A DNA stretch of 60,462 bases from Nitrosotalea sp. (GTDB taxonomy: Archaea; Thermoproteota; Nitrososphaeria; Nitrososphaerales; Nitrosopumilaceae). The stretch's first letter is position 1, and every line of letters begins with the position of its first letter. Below are positions 17,339-26,489 of this stretch, in pieces. Below the pieces are notes generated by a model. That model was not told where the DNA came from. It did not search any database and saw only the letters and a program-made list of their open reading frames with translations. Location of the stretch: assembly GCA_023251795.1 (NCBI GenBank), contig JAHEYD010000006.1, positions 1 to 60,462 of the forward strand. The letters run 5' to 3'. A program made the position numbers and the translations under genes.

Positions 17339-18344
17339 ATATTTTCCAACCCAAGAAATAGGAAGCCTGAAAAAACCATCATGGCTTTTGAGTGTAGTAA
17401 AAAATCCTGATATTTCAAAAGAGGACAAGTCAAGAGCTAGAAACGATGCTGCTTTACTAAACATAAAAATGCTAGAAGATCTAGGACTAGACGTAATCTA
17501 TGATGGCGAGGTAAGACGCGTTGAGATGTATGAAGAACCTGTTAGATATATCAAAGGATTTGAATTTGCAGGACGTGTCAGATCATGGGACAACAAATAC
17601 TATAACAAAGCTAGAATCACAGGAGAAATTTCTTATAAACAAAACTTCCATGGTGAAGAATTCAAATTCATAAAAGAAAACACAAAACACGATATCAAAG
17701 TTCCAGTGACAGGCGCCTACACACTAGCTGATTGGTCATACGATGAACATTACAAATCAAAAGAAGAACTTGTGCTTGCGTTGGCAAAAAATGTGCTAAG
17801 ACCACTTATAAAAGATTTGGTTAAGCTTGGAGCAAAAATTATTCAAATTGATGAACCTGCTGCTACCTCACACCCATCTGAGATGGATATCTTTCGTCAG
17901 TCAGTAAACGAGTCTGTTAAGGGAATAAATGCAAAAGTTGTAGTACATGCGTGTTTTTCAGGAAATGATTACGAGTCATTAGCCCCACAGATGCCCGAGA
18001 TAAAAGCTCAACAATACACATTAGAATTTGCAAATCGTGATTCATGGGATTTGGGAGTAAATGACAAAGAAAGAAAAGGATACCATGTGCTTAAGCTGTT
18101 CAAAGAATATGGATACAAAGGAGAGATTGGAATTGGTGTCACAGATGTTCACGTTGACAGGATAGAAACACCAAAGCTTGTACGAGATAGAATACTTTAT
18201 TCGGCAAAAGCATTAGGCGATCCTGCTAAAGTTTATGTCAACCCAGACTGTGGCCTTAGAACAAGATCAAGAACTGTAGCGTTTGAGAAGATCAAGGCAA
18301 TGGTTGAAGGTGCAGAGCTCGCAAGGCAGACAATGAACAATTAG
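17331..18344 (+). CDS. metE: Core methionine synthase, MetE C-terminal domain type
   Basis: A 337-residue catalytic MetE barrel. Substrate motif IGSLKKP at the N-terminus, QIDEPA near 180, zinc ligands His and Cys in VVHACFSGN, and the last Cys in VNPDCGLRTRS are present. This short form lacks the N-terminal barrel of plant/bacterial MetE; archaeal core MetE proteins transfer a methyl group to homocysteine from a donor that is not always a folate. GTG start, 8-bp overlap with the zinc-less paralogue. Homocysteine as acceptor is well supported; the donor is open. Confidence 0.88.
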   Translation: MHKYFPTQEIGSLKKPSWLLSVVKNPDISKEDKSRARNDAALLNIKMLEDLGLDVIYDGEVRRVEMYEEPVRYIKGFEFAGRVRSWDNKYYNKARITGEISYKQNFHGEEFKFIKENTKHDIKVPVTGAYTLADWSYDEHYKSKEELVLALAKNVLRPLIKDLVKLGAKIIQIDEPAATSHPSEMDIFRQSVNESVKGINAKVVVHACFSGNDYESLAPQMPEIKAQQYTLEFANRDSWDLGVNDKERKGYHVLKLFKEYGYKGEIGIGVTDVHVDRIETPKLVRDRILYSAKALGDPAKVYVNPDCGLRTRSRTVAFEKIKAMVEGAELARQTMNN

Positions 18345-18411
18345 ATAAATTTTAACTTAAATTCAGACTCTACATTAAAATTCAGCAATTAATTCTGATT
18401 TGTTGCCTTCA

Positions 18412-19485
18412 ATGAGACATACTGTTATCATAGTGGATCTTGTTATCTTGTTCGCATTAGGCCTGACTGTACAAGTTTCAAGTGCAGAAGTATGGATTCC
18501 AGATAATGAAATTAGTTCGTATTTTGATGGTGATGGAATTTACACGGTGATTGGGGCAGTCAAGAATTCAGAAAATTATCCCATAATTCCTACAATAGAA
18601 ATCAAGATACTAGACACGGATAAGATAATTTCAGAATCATATACTTTACCAGTTGCAAATCCAGCAAAAGACATACCATTTAAGATTAAATTTGATCAAG
18701 TTTCAAGCAAAAACCCAATTCTTGAAAAACCAATGGTCACATTTGTTCCAGGTCCTACAGATTACATAAATATCGAAGTAGTTTATGACAACACTCTTGT
18801 CAAACATCAAGATGGCCACACTTCCGGTTTTATAGTCAATAACGGAAATTCTACCGCATATGGGGTCAAAGTGTATGCATTGGTTCATGGAAAAGATAAC
18901 AAATTCATCGATGTTGGAAAAAGCGTTGAAAGTATAGAAAAGCTGGAACCGGGAGAGAGAAAAGAATTTTCAATTTATCCAGATCCATTGTTTGCAACAC
19001 AAGTAAATTACTATAGCTGTTTTGTGATTGGAGATGACATGGTAATTCCAACTTTTGTCATTCGAGATAACAAAAGATTTGATTTCAGATACAAGACAGA
19101 GGGTTACTTGACCAATATAGAATTTGATAACAAGAAAGACGCATTAAATTTTATTGTGAGAAATCCGTGGCCAATGAAATCTTTTGTAAATATTGAATTT
19201 CCCATGGAATCAGAATCACAGAAATTTATCGTATATCAAGAGAACAGAGAAATAGAATCATTACAAAGTAGAGACGAACAAGATACGTGGCACATATTAT
19301 TCAATCTAGATCCACAATCCACTAAGCAGATCACTATTTCTGGATTTGAAAATAATGCTGAGCAGAATTTACAGGCAGGATCTGAATCATATTATTTACT
19401 AGGAATAATACCTGCTGCTCTTATCACAGTTGGCATAGTCATTTGGAAAAAGAGAAAAGCTAAAGGATCTTCCGTTCTAAATTAA
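18412..19485 (+). CDS. Secreted membrane-anchored protein, unknown function
   Basis: A 357-residue exported protein. I use the ATG at 18412, giving the signal peptide MRHTVIIVDLVILFALGL; a TTG 12 bp upstream is also in frame. Two Ig-like or FxLYD-like beta domains follow, with the segment DGIYTVIGAVKNSENYPI typical of domains that sense or hold extracellular ligands. The C-terminus has one helix (YLLGIIPAALITVGIVIW) and a basic tail. I do not recognize a named family. Confidence 0.65.
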   Translation: MRHTVIIVDLVILFALGLTVQVSSAEVWIPDNEISSYFDGDGIYTVIGAVKNSENYPIIPTIEIKILDTDKIISESYTLPVANPAKDIPFKIKFDQVSSKNPILEKPMVTFVPGPTDYINIEVVYDNTLVKHQDGHTSGFIVNNGNSTAYGVKVYALVHGKDNKFIDVGKSVESIEKLEPGERKEFSIYPDPLFATQVNYYSCFVIGDDMVIPTFVIRDNKRFDFRYKTEGYLTNIEFDNKKDALNFIVRNPWPMKSFVNIEFPMESESQKFIVYQENREIESLQSRDEQDTWHILFNLDPQSTKQITISGFENNAEQNLQAGSESYYLLGIIPAALITVGIVIWKKRKAKGSSVLN

Positions 19486-19488
19486 AAA

Positions 19489-20544
19489 TCACTGTATTGC
19501 TTCAAGCTTTTTTTCTTCTAGAACTTCATTAAGAATTTTTAAATCATAAATTTTTGAGAGATCAGGTTTTGTATCACCCAAAAAACCAATGTTAAATGCG
19601 TCATCAGCAGATTTGTAAAGTGATTTCTTTATGGGATCATAAGTTATCTCCATCCTCGCAAAGGCCTGGTGCAATTCATCCTCTGGGATTGTTTTCCCAG
19701 TAATCTTTTCTATTTGGTCATTGAAAATTCGAAGACCGTCTTCTTTATTGTTATTTAATTGCAAGGTTTCATCAACATGTGCCTGCAGCAGTTTCTTGAT
19801 TATGTCAGGATGTTTTTGCAGATAATCTGTCCTCACTACTATATGTGATGTTACAAATTTGCCATCAGGCCACAAATCCCGTTCATCGAGAAAAATTTTT
19901 GCATTTGCTTCTTTAACGAGTTTAGCTCCCCAAGGTTCTGGCACCCATGCACCATCTATGTCCTTCTTGACCATCAATGTAAGAATGTCTGGGTTCTTTG
20001 CAGGTATTACTCCTACGTTGCCACCATTTTCGGTAGTCTTGTATCCATTTTTTAGTAGATATGCTCTAAGTGCCACATCTTGGGTGTTACCAAGTTGAGG
20101 GGAGGCAAATTTTTTTCCAGCAAAGTCAGCAACAGAATTAATACCCGCATCATTTCTAATCACAAAAACTGCACCACCGCTTGATGCGCCAGCTACGATT
20201 CTCAAGCCCTCTCCATCTGATTTTATATAGCCATTAATTGCAGGGTTTGGGCCAACATAAGTAACATCTATCTTATTTGCAAACAACGCCTCGATTGCAG
20301 AAGGTCCTGCGTTGAAGACCTGTGTTTCTATTTTGACGGTTCCAAGTGCTCTTTGATAGTCTCCATTTCCTAATCCGATAACTGCCTGTGCGTGATTAAT
20401 GTTTGGAAAATATCCAATTCTTAAAACATCTGTACTACTAGCATCATCATTAGATAAGTGGAGTACTGCGTTTGGAATAAAATTTACAACTATTACTACA
20501 GCAATAATTGCAGCTGCAATTCCAAACTTAGCTACAGGATTCAT
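19489..20544 (-). CDS. ABC importer substrate-binding protein, SsuA/NrtA/TauA type
   Basis: A 351-residue periplasmic-binding protein of the NMT1/THI5-like group. An N-terminal hydrophobic anchor (residues 7-27) lacks a lipobox Cys. The segment RIGYFPNINHAQAVIGLGNG is the classic start of nitrate/sulfonate/taurine binding proteins, and GPNPAINGY and WVPEPWGAKL are also typical. Candidates are an alkanesulfonate, taurine, nitrate-like anion or thiamine precursor. It is the last gene of a three-gene operon, 16 bp after the permease. Confidence 0.85.
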   Translation of the reverse strand: MNPVAKFGIAAAIIAVVIVVNFIPNAVLHLSNDDASSTDVLRIGYFPNINHAQAVIGLGNGDYQRALGTVKIETQVFNAGPSAIEALFANKIDVTYVGPNPAINGYIKSDGEGLRIVAGASSGGAVFVIRNDAGINSVADFAGKKFASPQLGNTQDVALRAYLLKNGYKTTENGGNVGVIPAKNPDILTLMVKKDIDGAWVPEPWGAKLVKEANAKIFLDERDLWPDGKFVTSHIVVRTDYLQKHPDIIKKLLQAHVDETLQLNNNKEDGLRIFNDQIEKITGKTIPEDELHQAFARMEITYDPIKKSLYKSADDAFNIGFLGDTKPDLSKIYDLKILNEVLEEKKLEAIQ

Positions 20545-20560
20545 ACCTAGTCACTGAGAA

Positions 20561-21364
20561 CTAACGATGGTAGTCTAGTCCCCATTTTCTTCTCACCTTC
20601 TCCTCCAATTTGAATAGCAGTAATCTGTCAGCTAGCAGACCTATTGTAAAAATAGTTATCATACTAGCTATGACTTGACCCATGTCAAGAAATTCTCTTC
20701 CAACAGACAGGATATGTCCGAGTCCAACAATTGACATCAGTATTTCTGCGCCTATTATTGCGTGCCACGCAAATGACCACGCTTGCCTGATCCCCACTAT
20801 CAGCGAAGGGGCAGCAGCTGGAATTGTAACATGGCTAAATAGGGAAAGACCCTTTGCACCCATATTTCTTGCTGCATCTAGATAAATAGGAGGGATATTT
20901 CTTATGCTGCCATAAGTTGAAATCATAATAGAAAAAATCGAGCTCATAATTACCACAAATAAAATTCCAAGATCGTTGAAACCAATCAAGAGAATTGAAA
21001 ACGGTACCCATGCAATGCTTGGAAATGAGAGTAGACCGGCAGAGAAGGAATTGAGTGTCTTACCAAATCCCTTGAATCGTATCATTGTAAATCCTATTAG
21101 CATGCCCAAAGTGAACGATATGGCAAATCCCACAAGTAGTCTGCCTAAGGTTACACCTACGCCCTGAAGTAAAGTATGATTTAAAATTATCTTTGCAAAA
21201 GATTCTGCGACGATTAAAGGAGACGGTAAGGCGATCTTTGGCCAAATGCCAAGCATGAATACTAGTTGCCATACGCCGATAAAGACTGCTAAAGACAGGA
21301 CTACATTAGCAGCATCATCTAGATTTGCAAATGAATTTTTCTTAGAGATTATATTTTGGATCAT
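20561..21364 (-). CDS. ABC importer permease, SsuC/TauC type
   Basis: A 267-residue integral membrane protein with about six helices. The EAA loop, which docks the ATPase, is visible at DAARNMGAKGLSLFSHVTIPAAAPSLIVG. Family SsuC/TauC/NrtB. It overlaps the ATPase gene by 4 bp and lies upstream of the binding protein, so the three form one transporter. The substrate is defined by the binding protein and is not known. Confidence 0.88.
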   Translation of the reverse strand: MIQNIISKKNSFANLDDAANVVLSLAVFIGVWQLVFMLGIWPKIALPSPLIVAESFAKIILNHTLLQGVGVTLGRLLVGFAISFTLGMLIGFTMIRFKGFGKTLNSFSAGLLSFPSIAWVPFSILLIGFNDLGILFVVIMSSIFSIMISTYGSIRNIPPIYLDAARNMGAKGLSLFSHVTIPAAAPSLIVGIRQAWSFAWHAIIGAEILMSIVGLGHILSVGREFLDMGQVIASMITIFTIGLLADRLLLFKLEEKVRRKWGLDYHR

Positions 21365-22137
21365 TGGAATTCATCTTTTATTTGTGCTTTTACCTCACTT
21401 TTTAATTCCTGAACTATTTGATGATAATATTTCTGAAGATTTTCATCTTCGGAGAGCCGTGGTCTACGATAGTCTATAGTAATTTCTTTTTTTATTTGGG
21501 AAGGTCGATTCTTGAATACGGCCACTCTATTTCCCAAGACTACAGACTCTGAAATATTATGAGTAACAAATATTATAGTTTTTTTTGTTCTTTCCCAGAT
21601 CAATTGCAATTCAACTAATAACAAATCTCTAGTTTGTGAATCTAGTGCAGCAAACGGTTCGTCCATTAAAAGAATTTCTGGATCCATTGCAAGAGCTCGT
21701 GCAATGGCAATTCTTTGTTTCATTCCTGTAGATAGCTGGTAAACGTAAGAATCCGCGAACTTGGTTAATTGCATCATATCCAAATATCTTTGCGATATTA
21801 GTCTTCGTTCGTCTTTTGGAATACCGGCAATTTTTAGTCCAAACTCTACATTATCAATAACTTTCAACCATGGAAAGAGCGCACCCTCTTGAAAGACCAT
21901 TGTCCTGTCGGGACCTGCAGTCGAAATGGGTTTTCCATTAAGTAATATCTCACCTGAATCAGGTTGTTCTAGGCCAGCAATGATGTTCAGGAAAGTAGAT
22001 TTTCCACAACCAGATGGACCTACAATGCAGACAAAGTCACCCTCTTCTACGTTCAAATTAATACTATCCAATACTAGGACAGAGTTACCGTTATGATCAA
22101 AGGTTTTTACGATGTTTTTTGCTTGAAGTTTTGTCAT
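21361..22137 (-). CDS. ABC importer ATP-binding protein, SsuB/TauB type
   Basis: A 258-residue ATPase. Walker A GPSGCGKST at about 38-46, Q-loop VFQEGALFPW, signature LSTGMKQR (Thr replaces the second residue of the usual LSGGM), Walker B ILLMDEPFAALD and H-loop VTHNISE are in order. It closely fits nitrate/sulfonate/taurine importer ATPases. First gene of the operon; a palindrome lies about 70 bp upstream of its ATG. Confidence 0.9.
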   Translation of the reverse strand: MTKLQAKNIVKTFDHNGNSVLVLDSINLNVEEGDFVCIVGPSGCGKSTFLNIIAGLEQPDSGEILLNGKPISTAGPDRTMVFQEGALFPWLKVIDNVEFGLKIAGIPKDERRLISQRYLDMMQLTKFADSYVYQLSTGMKQRIAIARALAMDPEILLMDEPFAALDSQTRDLLLVELQLIWERTKKTIIFVTHNISESVVLGNRVAVFKNRPSQIKKEITIDYRRPRLSEDENLQKYYHQIVQELKSEVKAQIKDEFQ

Positions 22138-22207
22138 GTTCTTGGTTATTCCCTCTGAATACCTTTTGGTAGATTTGATATACGTCTGTTGTCAGATATA
22201 ATTTTCA

Positions 22208-22222
22208 TATAACGCTGTTATA
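22208..22222. promoter_or_regulatory. Palindrome between the ABC importer and argG
   Basis: TATAAC-GCT-GTTATA is a perfect inverted repeat with 6-bp arms and a 3-bp centre. It lies about 71 bp upstream of the ABC operon start and 155 bp upstream of argG in the 239-bp divergent spacer. It looks like an operator or paired TATA elements. No regulator is identified. Confidence 0.35.
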
Positions 22223-22376
22223 ATAATGCGGTTAAATAGTGTTCGAATTTTAGCTTGGACTAACATGGTGTTTCGCATGTTGGCAAATAATTTTTGAATT
22301 TGATGAGAGAAATTTCGATGAAAAAATAAACCAAGCACAAAAGATAAATGCGAAAATTAAATCACAGAAAACCTAA

Positions 22377-23564
22377 ATGAAAGGAAAGGCAGTTTTAGCT
22401 TTCTCTGGCGGATTAGACACTTCTGTAGTTGTGAAATATTTACAAAAAGAGCACAGCTTGGATGTTGTCACTGTCACGGTTGACGTTGGACAAGGAGATG
22501 ATCAAAAAAAGATTGCTGTAAAAGCAAAGAAGCTTGGAGTTGTAAAACATTACAATTTAGATGCGCGTGAAGAATTTGTTCATGATTTTATTTTTCCTTC
22601 AATCAAGGCAAATGCGCTTTATCAAAAAAAATACTGTCTTGCAACAGCGTTAGCAAGGCCACTGATTGCACAAAAAGTAGTAGAGATTGCTAAAAAAGAA
22701 AATGCAAAGGCGCTTGCACATGGTTGCACTGGCAAAGGAAATGATCAAGTAAGGTTTGATGTCACTATGCGTTCAGGTTCTACTCTTCCTATTATTGCAC
22801 CTATTCGAGATCTGAATCTTACACGTAATATAGAATTAAAGTTTGCAAAAAAACACGGCATACAAATTGATACTGCTGCAAAAAAGTTCAGCATCGATCA
22901 GAATCTGTGGGGACGAGCAATAGAAGGTGGAGTGTTAGAAAATGCATATAATGAACCTCCAGATGACGCGTTCATTTGGGTGAAAACCAAGAATTTACCT
23001 GACAAACCACAATATCTAGAAATAAAATTCAAAAATGGAATTCCTATTGCAGTAGATGGCAAAAATCTAAAACCGATCGAACTTATAGAATACATCAACA
23101 AAAAGGCAGGATCTTGCGGAGTTGGGATCGTAGATCATATAGAAGACAGAGTCGTAGGCATAAAATCACGTGAGGTTTATGAAACACCCGCAGCCATGTG
23201 CCTAATTGAGGCACATACTGACCTTGAAAAAATGGTTCTTACAAAACATGAACTCAAATTCAAATCATTAGTTGATGCAGAATGGGCCTGGTTAGCGTAT
23301 TCCGGATTATGGCAAGACCCACTAAAATCAGATTTAGATATGTTTATCAATGCCACACAAATGAGAGTTAGCGGAACTGTAAAGCTGAAGATGTTCAAAG
23401 GAAGTCTAAGAGTTGTTGGAAGGAAATCAGATTATTCATTGTACAGTCATGACTTGGCAACATATGGAGCTGGTTCTACTTTTGATCAAACTCTAGCAAA
23501 AGGATTTGTCGAATTGTGGGGAATGCAATCCACAGAAGCTAATAAATTACTAAAAAAGAGGTGA
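22377..23564 (+). CDS. argG: Argininosuccinate synthase
   Basis: A 395-residue N-type ATP pyrophosphatase. The P-loop AFSGGLDTSV is at about 8-17; GCTGKGNDQVRF and SIDQNLWGR, which bind aspartate and citrulline, are present. It joins citrulline and aspartate in the penultimate step of arginine synthesis. It opens the long co-directional cluster of LysW-dependent genes, supporting an arginine role for the first LysW/ligase pair. ATG start about 240 bp from the divergent ABC operon. Confidence 0.97.
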   Translation: MKGKAVLAFSGGLDTSVVVKYLQKEHSLDVVTVTVDVGQGDDQKKIAVKAKKLGVVKHYNLDAREEFVHDFIFPSIKANALYQKKYCLATALARPLIAQKVVEIAKKENAKALAHGCTGKGNDQVRFDVTMRSGSTLPIIAPIRDLNLTRNIELKFAKKHGIQIDTAAKKFSIDQNLWGRAIEGGVLENAYNEPPDDAFIWVKTKNLPDKPQYLEIKFKNGIPIAVDGKNLKPIELIEYINKKAGSCGVGIVDHIEDRVVGIKSREVYETPAAMCLIEAHTDLEKMVLTKHELKFKSLVDAEWAWLAYSGLWQDPLKSDLDMFINATQMRVSGTVKLKMFKGSLRVVGRKSDYSLYSHDLATYGAGSTFDQTLAKGFVELWGMQSTEANKLLKKR

Positions 23565-23575
23565 AAGAGTAAAAA

Positions 23576-23743
23576 ATGAATTGTCCAGAATGTGATGCAA
23601 AATTAAATGTTCCAGATGATGCAACCGTTGGAGAAATAGTTTCATGCCCTGATTGTGGGGCAGATTTCGAGATCGCATCAAAAAATGGTCCTACATGCCA
23701 ACTAAAGCAAGCTGAAAAAGTTGGCGAAGATTGGGGAGAGTAA
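23576..23743 (+). CDS. lysW: Amino-group carrier protein LysW, C-terminal EDWGE (arginine-side copy)
   Basis: A 55-residue acidic zinc protein, translated directly. Zinc ligands Cys3, Cys6, Cys24 and Cys27 (CPEC, CPDC). It ends in VGEDWGE; in characterized LysW the side-chain carboxyl of this last Glu is joined to the amino group of glutamate or 2-aminoadipate, masking it during synthesis. A Shine-Dalgarno-like GAGGTG overlaps the argG stop. The next gene, its ligase, starts immediately after the stop codon. Confidence 0.95.
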   Translation: MNCPECDAKLNVPDDATVGEIVSCPDCGADFEIASKNGPTCQLKQAEKVGEDWGE

Positions 23744-24601
23744 ATGTCAAAACTCCGTATCGTGTTCGATAGAGTAAGGTCAGAGGAGAAAATGCTCGAG
23801 GAAAAAGCAGTCGAGCTTGGTCACGATATAAAGATGGTTGATGCAAAGATAACGCAGATCAATACTGAAAGTAAGAGAAGTGATTTTGATTTTGGCGATA
23901 TCGTGCTTGAAAGATGCGTCAGTTATTTTCGTGGTCTACACTTTACTGCATGTTTAGAGTTTCTTGACGTTCCAGTAATAAACAAATTTGAAGTGGCTAA
24001 CAATTGTGGAAACAAAATGATAACATCACTTTTGTTAAAAAAATACAATGTACCTACTCCTAGAACCTATTTCTCATTCTCATCTGAGACCGCACTTGAG
24101 AACCTTGAGAAGGTAGGATACCCCATGGTTATCAAACCAGTAGTTGGAAGCTGGGGAAGGGGAGTCATGGCTCTAAAGGACAGAGATACAGCAGATGCGA
24201 TAATCGAAGTAAGAGAACTTAGTGACGGTCCACTTGACAGGATCTATTATTTACAAGAAATGGTAAAAAGGCCACCACGTGACATACGAGCAATAGTTGT
24301 AGGAGATCAAGTCATAGCTTCAATGTATCGAACTTCAACTGGAAGTTTTAAAACAAACATAGCACTTGGGGCAGAACCTGTACCTTGTGAAATAACAAAA
24401 GATCTTGAAGACATTTGTCTTAAAGCGTCAAAGGCAGTAGGAGGAGGAATACTTGGAATTGATTTAATGGAAGATGAAAAACGTGGACTGGTTGTGCATG
24501 AAATAAACAACACTGTAGAGTTCAAAGGCTTGGCAAAAGTGACGAAAAAGAATATTCCCAAAGAAATGATTGATTTTGCTGTCAAGTCAGCTATAAGATA
24601 A
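23744..24601 (+). CDS. argX: LysW-glutamate ligase ArgX (LysX family, ATP-grasp)
   Basis: A 285-residue ATP-grasp ligase starting directly at the end of lysW. LysX-family motifs: ERCVSYFRG, PVINK, PMVIKPVVGSWGRGV, RPPRDIRA and HEINNTVEFKG. The loop near residue 195 reads GSFKTNIALGAEP, unlike the W-x-TN...GG form of Thermus LysX seen in the second copy. With argG upstream, this points to glutamate as substrate. That assignment is inference from neighbours and this loop. Confidence 0.88.
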   Translation: MSKLRIVFDRVRSEEKMLEEKAVELGHDIKMVDAKITQINTESKRSDFDFGDIVLERCVSYFRGLHFTACLEFLDVPVINKFEVANNCGNKMITSLLLKKYNVPTPRTYFSFSSETALENLEKVGYPMVIKPVVGSWGRGVMALKDRDTADAIIEVRELSDGPLDRIYYLQEMVKRPPRDIRAIVVGDQVIASMYRTSTGSFKTNIALGAEPVPCEITKDLEDICLKASKAVGGGILGIDLMEDEKRGLVVHEINNTVEFKGLAKVTKKNIPKEMIDFAVKSAIR

Positions 24602-24631
24602 ATTATACTATGTTATGCTAGAGGAGTATTA

Positions 24632-25684
24632 ATGAGAGTAGGAGTAATAGGCGCATCTGGTTACGTCGGTGGAGAAATGTTAAGGTTACTTGTCAGTCAT
24701 CCCAAAGTCGAAATTGCAATGGTCACATCAAGGCAGTATGTAGGAGAATACATTTCAAGGATACAACCAAGTCTGAAGGGCTTTATTGACTTGACATTTT
24801 CCGAGCTTGATTATGACAAGATGTCAGACAAGTGTGATCTAGTTTTTACCGCAGTTCCACATGGAACAGCAACTGAGATAGTCAAGGCATTATACGATCG
24901 AGGAATGAAAGTAATTGATCTTAGTGCAGATTATCGACTGCACAACCCTGCAGATTATGACAAATGGTACGGTTGGCAACATCCTCATCCAGAGTTATTA
25001 TCAAAGTCAGTTTTTGGAGTGCCAGAATTTCACCGCGAAGAAATCAAAAAAGCACAGCTTGTTTCTTGTCCTGGATGTATGGCAGTAACATCACTTTTAG
25101 CTCTTTATCCCCTTGTAAAAAAGGGCATAATCGATACTGAGCACATTATCGTTGATTCTAAAATTGGTTCATCCGGAGCAGGAGCCGGTTCAGTTGCAGG
25201 AACACACCATGCAATGAGATCCGGAGTAATCAGGCCATACAAACCAGCAAAGCATCGACACACTGGAGAGATAGAGCAGGAGCTAAGTATAGTTGCTGGA
25301 AAAAAGATCAAAGTATCTATGAGCCCACATGCAGTAGATATTGTAAGAGGAATTCTGTGTACAAATCACACATTCCTTACAAAACAAGTAACTGAGATGG
25401 ATCTTTGGAAGATGTATCGCGAACAATACCAAGATGAAAAATTCATCAGACTGATCAGAGATAAAAAAGGATTCTACAAGTTTCCAGATCCAAAGTTTGT
25501 AGTAGGATCTAATTTCTGCGATGTGGGATTTGACATAGATGAAGACAACAACAGATTAGTCGTATTGTCAGCGTCAGACAATCTCATGAAAGGCGCAGCA
25601 GGTTCTGCAATACAAAACATGAATGTAATGGCAGGCTTTGATGAGATGGAAGGTCTTCACTACTCACCGTTAACACCTGTATAA
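24632..25684 (+). CDS. argC: LysW-gamma-glutamyl/aminoadipyl-phosphate reductase (ArgC/LysY)
   Basis: A 350-residue NADPH-dependent reductase. Rossmann motif GVIGASGYVGGEMLRLL at the N-terminus and the catalytic cysteine in LVSCPGCMAVTSLL. It reduces the carrier-bound acyl phosphate to the semialdehyde. GGAG lies about 8 bp before the ATG. Because only one copy is present, it probably serves both the ornithine and lysine branches. Confidence 0.93.
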   Translation: MRVGVIGASGYVGGEMLRLLVSHPKVEIAMVTSRQYVGEYISRIQPSLKGFIDLTFSELDYDKMSDKCDLVFTAVPHGTATEIVKALYDRGMKVIDLSADYRLHNPADYDKWYGWQHPHPELLSKSVFGVPEFHREEIKKAQLVSCPGCMAVTSLLALYPLVKKGIIDTEHIIVDSKIGSSGAGAGSVAGTHHAMRSGVIRPYKPAKHRHTGEIEQELSIVAGKKIKVSMSPHAVDIVRGILCTNHTFLTKQVTEMDLWKMYREQYQDEKFIRLIRDKKGFYKFPDPKFVVGSNFCDVGFDIDEDNNRLVVLSASDNLMKGAAGSAIQNMNVMAGFDEMEGLHYSPLTPV

Positions 25685-25688
25685 AAAA

Positions 25689-26489
25689 ATGATCACAATC
25701 AAGATCGGAGGAAGTGTTGTAGATGGTCTTCATCCTTCAACAATTTCTGACCTAAAAAAAGTATCACAACAAGAAAAAATAATTCTCATACATGGTGGTG
25801 GCAAAGAGGTAACAAAAATTTCAGAAGCACTTGGCAAAGAACAGAAATTTATTGTTTCTCCCGGGGGAATAAAAAGTAGATACACTGACAAAGAAACTGT
25901 AGAAATTTTCACTATGGTAATGTCAGGCAAGATAAACAAGATGATTGTTGGCATGTTGCAAAAAAATGGAATTAATGCAGTAGGATTGTCAGGTGTAGAT
26001 GGACAACTAATTCAGGCAGAACGTAAAAAGAAACTTGTGATAATAAACGAAAAAGGACGAAAAATGGCAATAGATGGAGGTTACACTGGAAAGATAAAAG
26101 ATGTAAACACTAGCCTGATAAAATCGATCTTAGACCAAGGATATGTTCCAGTCATATCCCCAATTGCAATCAGTGAAGAGTTTGACTTTCTTAATGTAGA
26201 CGGAGACAGAGCAGCAGCATATGTAGCAGGAAAGATGCAGTCAGACAAGATTCTGTTTTTGACTAATGTGGATGGATTATTGATGAATGATAAGCTTGTC
26301 AAGAATCTGAGTCTGGCAGAGGCAAAAGAGATGCTACCAAAGATTGGGTTTGGCATGGAAAAGAAGGTTCTTGCAGCTACTGAAGCGTTAGAGATGGGTG
26401 TCAAACAAGCTCTCATCTCAAACGGTCAGAGAGAAAACCCAATATCATTAGCTATTGCAAATGACAATTGCACGGTGATTTCAAAATGA
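25689..26489 (+). CDS. lysZ: LysW-bound glutamate/aminoadipate kinase (ArgB/LysZ)
   Basis: A 266-residue amino acid kinase. It has the N-terminal KIGGSVV, LIHGGGKEV phosphate loop and the LNVDGDRAAAYVAGKM nucleotide motif of the N-acetylglutamate kinase family. It phosphorylates the side-chain carboxyl of the LysW-linked substrate. It lies 4 bp after argC and its stop overlaps the aminotransferase start in ATGA. Likely shared by both pathways. Confidence 0.93.
   Translation: MITIKIGGSVVDGLHPSTISDLKKVSQQEKIILIHGGGKEVTKISEALGKEQKFIVSPGGIKSRYTDKETVEIFTMVMSGKINKMIVGMLQKNGINAVGLSGVDGQLIQAERKKKLVIINEKGRKMAIDGGYTGKIKDVNTSLIKSILDQGYVPVISPIAISEEFDFLNVDGDRAAAYVAGKMQSDKILFLTNVDGLLMNDKLVKNLSLAEAKEMLPKIGFGMEKKVLAATEALEMGVKQALISNGQRENPISLAIANDNCTVISK

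Noticed and set aside
26468-26485. Earlier start of the LysJ aminotransferase
   Set aside because: The ATGA overlap with the kinase stop gives the usual coupled start; the six extra residues add nothing.
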